Shown piece by piece: positions 6,728 through 10,505 of a stretch of DNA of 10,505 bases. Numbering within the stretch: the stretch's first letter is position 1; each line of letters opens with the position of its first letter. Under the pieces are notes generated by a model. That model was not told the origin of the DNA. It did no database searches and saw only the letters and a program-made list of their open reading frames with translations. This stretch comes from an uncultured Erysipelotrichaceae bacterium (GTDB lineage: Bacteria > Bacillota_I > Bacilli_A > Erysipelotrichales > Erysipelotrichaceae): assembly GCA_937902945.1 (NCBI GenBank), contig CALEMD010000174.1:1-10505 (forward strand), written 5' to 3'. Made by a program: the position numbers and the translations under genes.

Positions 6728-7551
6728 ATATTTTCTTCCTCCAGATATTTCTCTATCGTTCGTGTAACACCGCAATGATCATTGTCATATTCTGTTATGA
6801 ATTCTGCCTTCTTCTTAACGCTGTCACAGCCATTGAGCAAAGCATATCCGCGCCCTGCCTGCATCAGCATTTCCACATCAGAATCAGAATCTCCGAAAGC
6901 CATGACTTCCGCATTCTCTATGCCCAGTTTCTTCTGCAGGAAAGCCATTGCGGCTCCTTTGTTAGTGTTATGCAGATTGATATCTACCCAGCCGCCGGTT
7001 GTATTGCGCACTTCATAGTCTTTCCTGTACGGAAGCAGGAACTCTGGCACCGGTGCATCATCCTTCATGCCTGGAAAGAACAGTGCAAATTTATAGATAT
7101 TCTCAAGATGCTCAGACAGACTGTTCACTTTCTTCATGTTGAAGCCAGTCCAAGTTGGCAGCTTTCTAAGCATGATTTCTGCTTTTTCATCATATAGGGT
7201 GCCTTCTTTTGTACTCAGTACCACTGCCATATCATCTCTGTCATATATTGCATGCAGTATCTTTTCTGCCTCTTCTTTCCGGAAGCATTGTTCCAGTATC
7301 ACATTACCCTCATGAATAATCAGACAGCCATTGTCCGCAATGATATCGAAAGGCATATGAATATCCTTGAACAGAAGATGAATGCTGTCTAAAGGACGTC
7401 CTGTTGCAGCCGCAAAAAGAATATTTCTTTTCTGCAGTTTCTGCATTATTTCTGTAAGATCTGCAGGCAGCTTCTTATTTGAATCCAAAAGACAGCCGTC
7501 GAGATCCACGGCTATCAGACGTATTTTTTTCTGTTTCCTGCAGTTCAGCAC
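6724..7551 (-). CDS. Cof-type HAD-IIB family hydrolase (probable sugar phosphatase)
   Basis: Predicted cytoplasmic phosphatase, 275 residues from the GTG at 7551. Motif I is VDLDGCLLD with nucleophile Asp16 and Asp18, motif II AATGRP with Thr50, motif III Lys198 in NKGAA, and motif IV GDSDSDVEML at 220-229. The large IIB cap domain lies between about 85 and 190. Family members dephosphorylate sugar phosphates or flavin and pyridoxal phosphates; the substrate here is not determinable. The start is odd. The homologous core begins only at IRLIAVDLDG (residue 10), and no ATG, GTG or TTG lies between. The GTG sits 7 nt after an extended -10, so the mRNA may be leaderless. Its stop overlaps the epimerase start by four bases, indicating coupled translation. 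Confidence 0.88.
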   Translation of the reverse strand: MLNCRKQKKIRLIAVDLDGCLLDSNKKLPADLTEIMQKLQKRNILFAAATGRPLDSIHLLFKDIHMPFDIIADNGCLIIHEGNVILEQCFRKEEAEKILHAIYDRDDMAVVLSTKEGTLYDEKAEIMLRKLPTWTGFNMKKVNSLSEHLENIYKFALFFPGMKDDAPVPEFLLPYRKDYEVRNTTGGWVDINLHNTNKGAAMAFLQKKLGIENAEVMAFGDSDSDVEMLMQAGRGYALLNGCDSVKKKAEFITEYDNDHCGVTRTIEKYLEEENI

Positions 7552-7557
7552 CTTACA

Positions 7558-7566
7558 ATTATATCA
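7558..7566 (-). promoter_or_regulatory. Extended -10 promoter of the HAD-epimerase operon
   Basis: TGATATAAT on the minus strand (7566-7558) is a TGN-TATAAT extended -10 element; no good -35 is seen. The expected start of transcription falls at or next to the GTG start codon at 7551. Confidence 0.6.
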
Positions 7567-7585
7567 CGGTGCAGAAAACACACTA

Positions 7586-7594
7586 TGGTATAAT
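7586..7594 (+). promoter_or_regulatory. Extended -10 promoter of the NAGPA-domain gene
   Basis: TGGTATAAT on the plus strand is a TGN-TATAAT extended -10, without a clear -35. The transcript would start near 7601 and give a leader of about 23 nt containing a small hairpin (AGCCA-N5-TGGCT, 7602-7616). It lies back to back with the HAD promoter; the two -10 hexamers are 25 bp apart. Confidence 0.6.
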
Positions 7595-7623
7595 TAGTCA
7601 TAGCCATTTTCTGGCTTTCAGAC

Positions 7624-8637
7624 ATGAGCGATAAGATAAAAAAGAAAAAGAGAATCAAGGCAAGTATTCGAAGAGTCAGCAAGCAGAGCCTTCTGGTTGT
7701 TTTAACTGTATGCCTGACCGTCCTTGGTTCAATGTATATAGCAGCTTATATCGTATTGAAAGGCCCGTCTTCTACCTTCAGTTCGCTTGTAACTTCAACA
7801 CTGATGGAAACCCGACGCGGCAAGGCCGTTGCAAGACTTTTCTTTTCCTCAGAGGAAATTGAACAGATCGTATCCGGAAATACCGTAAACACAACCGATA
7901 AAATCACCAATGACACCAGTGAGAACTATGTCATACCGGAAGATGAAAAAGATGATATCGAAGTCATTGATGTCAGCGGGCCTACTTATCAGGGAAAACT
8001 GATGATCGTCCGTGATCCTTCCCGCATTTCACTGGGTGTCAATACCCTATTGGGAACGGACAGTGCTTCCGGATTCCTGGTTGAAGACTATGTCAAGGCG
8101 GAAGGTGCAGTGGCTGGCATCAATGCCGGCGGCTTTGATGATCCAAATGGTCAGGGTGATGGTTCTATTCCCTATGGCGTTGTCATCAAAGACGGAACCC
8201 TTGTGGCTGGAGAACTTGATGACTATGTCTCTCTGATCGGCTTCACATCCAATGATCATCTGATTGTCGGCAATATGACCGCCGAAGAAGCACTCAGCTA
8301 TGATATTACCGATGCGGTTACGTTCGGTCCTGTATTCATCGTCAATGGCTCGGCAGTAACGGTTACCGGAACTGGCGGCGGCTTGAATCCTAGAACTGTC
8401 ATCGGCCAGAAGGAAGACGGAAGTGTTCTTCTTCTTGTCATTGACGGCAGGCAGACGAATAGTCTTGGCGCCTCCTATGAAGACTGCATCAATCTGATGC
8501 TGAAGTATGGAGCGGTCAATGCGGCAAATCTGGATGGCGGAAGCAGTTCTGTCATGGTCTATAACGGCAGCATCATTAACAGTGTTGTATCACTGTATGG
8601 AGAGCGGACAGTGCCTACCGCATGGATTGTCAAATGA
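7624..8637 (+). CDS. Membrane-anchored phosphodiester glycosidase family protein (NAGPA domain)
   Basis: Predicted extracytoplasmic enzyme of 337 residues. A lysine/arginine-rich N-terminus (5-20) and a single hydrophobic helix at about 22-45 form an uncleaved signal anchor, so the rest should face outside. A linker up to about 120 precedes the NAGPA domain, named for the human lysosomal uncovering enzyme. Its motifs are GINAGGF at 165-171, IPYGVVIKDG at 182-191, NPRTVIG at 255-261, IDGR at 273-276 and NLDGGSSS at 302-309. Bacterial members are associated with polysaccharide metabolism and cleave sugar-phosphodiester bonds; the substrate here is unknown. No Shine-Dalgarno is visible before the ATG at 7624. 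The stop overlaps the next gene by four bases, and the pair probably works together at the cell envelope. Confidence 0.9.
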   Translation: MSDKIKKKKRIKASIRRVSKQSLLVVLTVCLTVLGSMYIAAYIVLKGPSSTFSSLVTSTLMETRRGKAVARLFFSSEEIEQIVSGNTVNTTDKITNDTSENYVIPEDEKDDIEVIDVSGPTYQGKLMIVRDPSRISLGVNTLLGTDSASGFLVEDYVKAEGAVAGINAGGFDDPNGQGDGSIPYGVVIKDGTLVAGELDDYVSLIGFTSNDHLIVGNMTAEEALSYDITDAVTFGPVFIVNGSAVTVTGTGGGLNPRTVIGQKEDGSVLLLVIDGRQTNSLGASYEDCINLMLKYGAVNAANLDGGSSSVMVYNGSIINSVVSLYGERTVPTAWIVK

Positions 8638-9734
8638 GCCGGAACAGAATACTGAGATTCCGTGATGAACAGTCCTATGAACAGCGCCGCAAGCTGAGCA
8701 AGGTCTTTTATATGCACCTATTGCAGGTGTTTCTTGTAACCATGCTTATATGCTGCTGCGGACTAGGGTACCTGTGGTTCTGGCTGGACCGCTATGAAAG
8801 ACAGAGTCCTTATGGTGCCATGAATGCCTATATGCAAAGTGTCAAAAATGAGGAATGGGATGCCATCTATGATATGGATGCCGGCTACTTCATAGAGCTC
8901 AACAGCAAGGATGTCTACATCTCCTTCCTATCGGATCTCTATAAAAATGTAGATCTGAATTCTCTGATCTATTCACAGACCGGCGCTACTGATAACACCA
9001 CCTATTATAACGTCTACAGCAATAAGGAATATCTGTCCACGCTTGAACTGCTCAAGCCTAGTGACAGCAAGACCTACAAGGTCAGAACCGTCGGCAGCAT
9101 CGAATCCTACAGCTTTGATCTATTGGAATCAGATATAGCCTTCTCCATCAATAGTGTCAGCATTTCCACAGAAAGTCCGCATGAGGAAGACCATATTCCA
9201 TATGCCTATCAGGATCTTGGCCTTGATAGAAAGATGCCTAGCGTCACCCGCTATACCATATCCAGTTTTGTCGGTCAGCCTTCTGTCACTGCTGATAATG
9301 ATGCCTATATGGCTGTGCGCGACTACAGTTCCAATCAGTTCTACATAGGTGTTAAGCCAACGGATGAGCAGTACGCAGAATTCAGCAAGGAAATTGAGGA
9401 TACTGCATTTGCCTACAGCAGCTATATTACGGAAGACGGCACCTTCTATGATCTGAATAAGCATCTGTATCCGAATACCGAGTTCTACAACAGCATTGCC
9501 GGCTTCAACAACCAGTGGTTCAGTACGCACAGCACCGCCGAGTTCAGCAATACTGTCCTCAGTGATGTTATGCCTATTGGAGACAATGCTTTTATTGGTA
9601 CAATTGCCTTCGACTATACCGTATCTACAGAAGACAATATCACCAAGACCTACTCCAGCAAGTATCAGCTGTTCTTTGTAAAGAACAGCCAGGGACTTTG
9701 GAAACTGGTCAATCTGATACTCGTCAATGCATAA
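8634..9734 (+). CDS. Hypothetical membrane-anchored extracytoplasmic protein
   Basis: I do not recognise this 366-residue protein. A basic N-terminus (RNRILRFRD, RRKLSK) is followed by one hydrophobic helix at about 28-51 containing three consecutive cysteines (40-42). The rest is hydrophilic, rich in Tyr, Ser, Asp and Asn, and should lie outside the membrane. Just after the membrane, MNAYMQSVKNEEWDAIYD (63-80) looks like the opening helix of an NTF2-like domain. The end, with alternating strands up to YQLFFVKNSQGLWKLVNL, looks like the closing sheet of a similar domain, so two NTF2-like modules are possible but unproven. The ATG at 8634 overlaps the NAGPA gene stop (ATGA), with no strong ribosome site, so I prefer translational coupling over the ATG at 8622. 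A partner role in envelope glycan processing is an inference from this linkage. Confidence 0.8.
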   Translation: MSRNRILRFRDEQSYEQRRKLSKVFYMHLLQVFLVTMLICCCGLGYLWFWLDRYERQSPYGAMNAYMQSVKNEEWDAIYDMDAGYFIELNSKDVYISFLSDLYKNVDLNSLIYSQTGATDNTTYYNVYSNKEYLSTLELLKPSDSKTYKVRTVGSIESYSFDLLESDIAFSINSVSISTESPHEEDHIPYAYQDLGLDRKMPSVTRYTISSFVGQPSVTADNDAYMAVRDYSSNQFYIGVKPTDEQYAEFSKEIEDTAFAYSSYITEDGTFYDLNKHLYPNTEFYNSIAGFNNQWFSTHSTAEFSNTVLSDVMPIGDNAFIGTIAFDYTVSTEDNITKTYSSKYQLFFVKNSQGLWKLVNLILVNA

Positions 9735-9758
9735 GCGGCAGATTCTGCCGCTTTTCTT
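9735..9758 (+). terminator. Rho-independent terminator after the NAGPA-hypothetical unit
   Basis: A perfect 7-bp GC-rich stem, GCGGCAG-ATT-CTGCCGC (9735-9751), is followed by TTTTCTT. It begins on the base right after the stop codon. Confidence 0.9.
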
Positions 9759-9772
9759 CTGTCTGATAGATG

Positions 9773-9778
9773 TATAAT
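9773..9778 (+). promoter_or_regulatory. Probable -10 element of the GNAT acetyltransferase gene
   Basis: TATAAT lies 25 nt upstream of the ATG at 9804 and just after the preceding terminator. A T-rich stretch overlapping the terminator tail is the only candidate -35, so the assignment is tentative. Confidence 0.5.
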
Positions 9779-9803
9779 CTTACCAAAAGAAAGAAGGATC
9801 TGA

Positions 9804-10364
9804 ATGAGTGCTTTCACAATCCGCAATGCTGAATTAAATGATGCCGAAAGGCTGCTGGAGATTTACAGGTATTATGTTCTGTATACTGCCATCACATTTG
9901 AATATGATGTTCCATCTCTTGAAGAATTTCAAAGCCGCATGCGCCATACAAAAGAGAAATATCCCTATCTTGTCATTCAAAGAGGAAGCATCATTGAAGG
10001 ATATGCCTATGCCGGTTCCTTTGTTGGCAGAAGTGCCTATGACCACTCCTCAGAGCTGAGCATTTATCTTGCCCATGATGCACAGAAACTCGGCATGGGC
10101 AGAATGCTGTATGAAGAGCTTGAAGAAAGACTGAAGAAAATGGGCGTACTGAACCTATATGCCTGCATTGGCTATGCCCCTGTTGAAGATGCATATCTTA
10201 CTAATAACAGTGCTTCCTTCCATGCCCATATGGGATTTGTCAAAGTCGGTCAGTTCCATTCCTGCGGATATAAGTTCAATCGCTGGTATGACATGATCTG
10301 GATGGAAAAAAACATAGGAGAACATAAGATACCTGTTCTCCCTGTTGATTTTCATTCATGCTGA
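9804..10364 (+). CDS. GNAT family N-acetyltransferase (phosphinothricin acetyltransferase-like)
   Basis: Cytoplasmic acetyl-CoA-dependent acetyltransferase of 186 residues. The N-terminus (IRNAELNDAERLLEIY, then TAITFEYDVPS at 28-38) and the acetyl-CoA loop QKLGMGRML at 94-102 match the PAT/YncA-type GNAT group. The usual ASFHAHMGFVKVGQF at 137-151 forms the late conserved block. Known relatives acetylate methionine analogues, glutamate-like herbicides or other amino acids; the substrate here is unknown. The ATG at 9804 has AAGGA about 6 nt upstream. A terminator isolates it from the preceding unit. The C-terminus carries a short extension (IPVLPVDFHSC). Its stop is only 8 bp from that of the convergent partial gene at the window end. 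Confidence 0.88.
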   Translation: MSAFTIRNAELNDAERLLEIYRYYVLYTAITFEYDVPSLEEFQSRMRHTKEKYPYLVIQRGSIIEGYAYAGSFVGRSAYDHSSELSIYLAHDAQKLGMGRMLYEELEERLKKMGVLNLYACIGYAPVEDAYLTNNSASFHAHMGFVKVGQFHSCGYKFNRWYDMIWMEKNIGEHKIPVLPVDFHSC

Positions 10365-10372
10365 ACACTAAG

Positions 10373-10505
10373 TTAGATTCTGCCTATCTGCTTTGCCTCA
10401 AGCAGTTCAATTCTGCGATTCAGGCCATTATGCAGATCCAGTATATTCTGATCACTCAGATGGCTTGATTCCTGAGTGATCAGAATATACTGGATCTGCA
10501 TAATG
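10373..10505 (-). CDS. 3' end of an unidentified gene, entering from the right edge
   Basis: On the minus strand a frame is open from the edge for 43 codons to a TAA at 10375-10373. The last residues, LHNGLNRRIELLEAKQIGRI, look like a charged coiled or helical C-terminus of a real protein, and the gene would converge on the acetyltransferase with an 8-bp gap. The family cannot be named from so little. Caution: the outermost 34 bases duplicate an internal segment in inverted orientation, so the first ten or so residues may not belong to the true gene. An ATG inside the frame (10501) has no visible ribosome site and lies within that duplicated arm. Confidence 0.4.
   Translation of the reverse strand, partial: IMQIQYILITQESSHLSDQNILDLHNGLNRRIELLEAKQIGRI
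10426..10505. repeat. Perfect 34-bp inverted repeat with 12-nt loop ending at the last base
   Basis: Arm 10426-10459 is the exact reverse complement of arm 10472-10505, separated by the 12 bases 10460-10471. The arms show no mismatch over 34 bp, and the right arm stops precisely at the window end. It overlaps the partial minus-strand gene. No T-tract is visible, so there is no positive sign of a terminator. A fold-back artefact or a contig broken at a palindrome is at least as likely as a real element. Confidence 0.9.

Noticed and set aside
6775..7197. 140-codon plus-strand open frame antisense to the HAD gene
   Set aside because: The HAD motifs on the minus strand are complete; the plus-strand frame is a shadow with low-complexity Cys/His/Phe content.
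10426..10505. Insertion-sequence end, CRISPR repeat or transcription terminator
   Set aside because: No transposase, target duplication or repeated spacer pattern is present and no T-tract follows; a fold-back or contig-end artefact explains the exact edge better.

Overview
The window looks like chromosomal DNA of a low-to-mid GC Firmicute. Shine-Dalgarno sites are strong (AAAGGGG or GGAGG), promoters are of the TATAAT type and genes are tightly packed in short operons. The mix of a PotABC importer with an XRE-cupin regulator, LacX-like epimerase, Cof-type HAD phosphatase, NagB and a NAGPA-domain membrane protein would fit an Erysipelotrichia-like gut or oral bacterium. That placement is a loose inference, because no rRNA or marker gene is present.

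Left block, minus strand (1-3599): an XRE-cupin regulator is followed by potA, potB and potC. The intergenic gaps are 25 bp or less and potC runs off the left edge. This is a spermidine/putrescine ABC importer operon led by its probable regulator. Two matching palindromes flank the regulator promoter. PotA is about 145 residues longer than usual because two acidic, internally duplicated domains interrupt its C-terminal TOBE region.

Middle block, minus strand (3766-7551): a membrane-anchored family 2 glycosyltransferase has its own terminator. Upstream of it lies a probable unit of HAD phosphatase, LacX-like aldose epimerase, nagB and trxA, ending at a strong terminator. The first three point to hexose and amino-sugar phosphate metabolism.

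Right block, plus strand (7624-10364): divergent extended -10 promoters separate the HAD gene from a two-gene unit, a membrane-anchored NAGPA-type phosphodiester glycosidase and an unknown membrane-anchored extracytoplasmic protein. They are coupled by an ATGA overlap and closed by a terminator. A PAT-type GNAT acetyltransferase follows.

Right edge: the 3' end of an unidentified minus-strand gene converges on the acetyltransferase. It contains a perfect 34-bp inverted repeat with a 12-nt loop whose right arm ends exactly on the last base. This looks more like a fold-back or contig-break artefact than a biological element, but it needs checking. No gene-free stretch exceeds 300 bases. I saw no tRNA, rRNA, CRISPR array, insertion sequence or recognisable riboswitch. 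The most unusual biology here is the enlarged PotA and the paired operators in front of its regulator.
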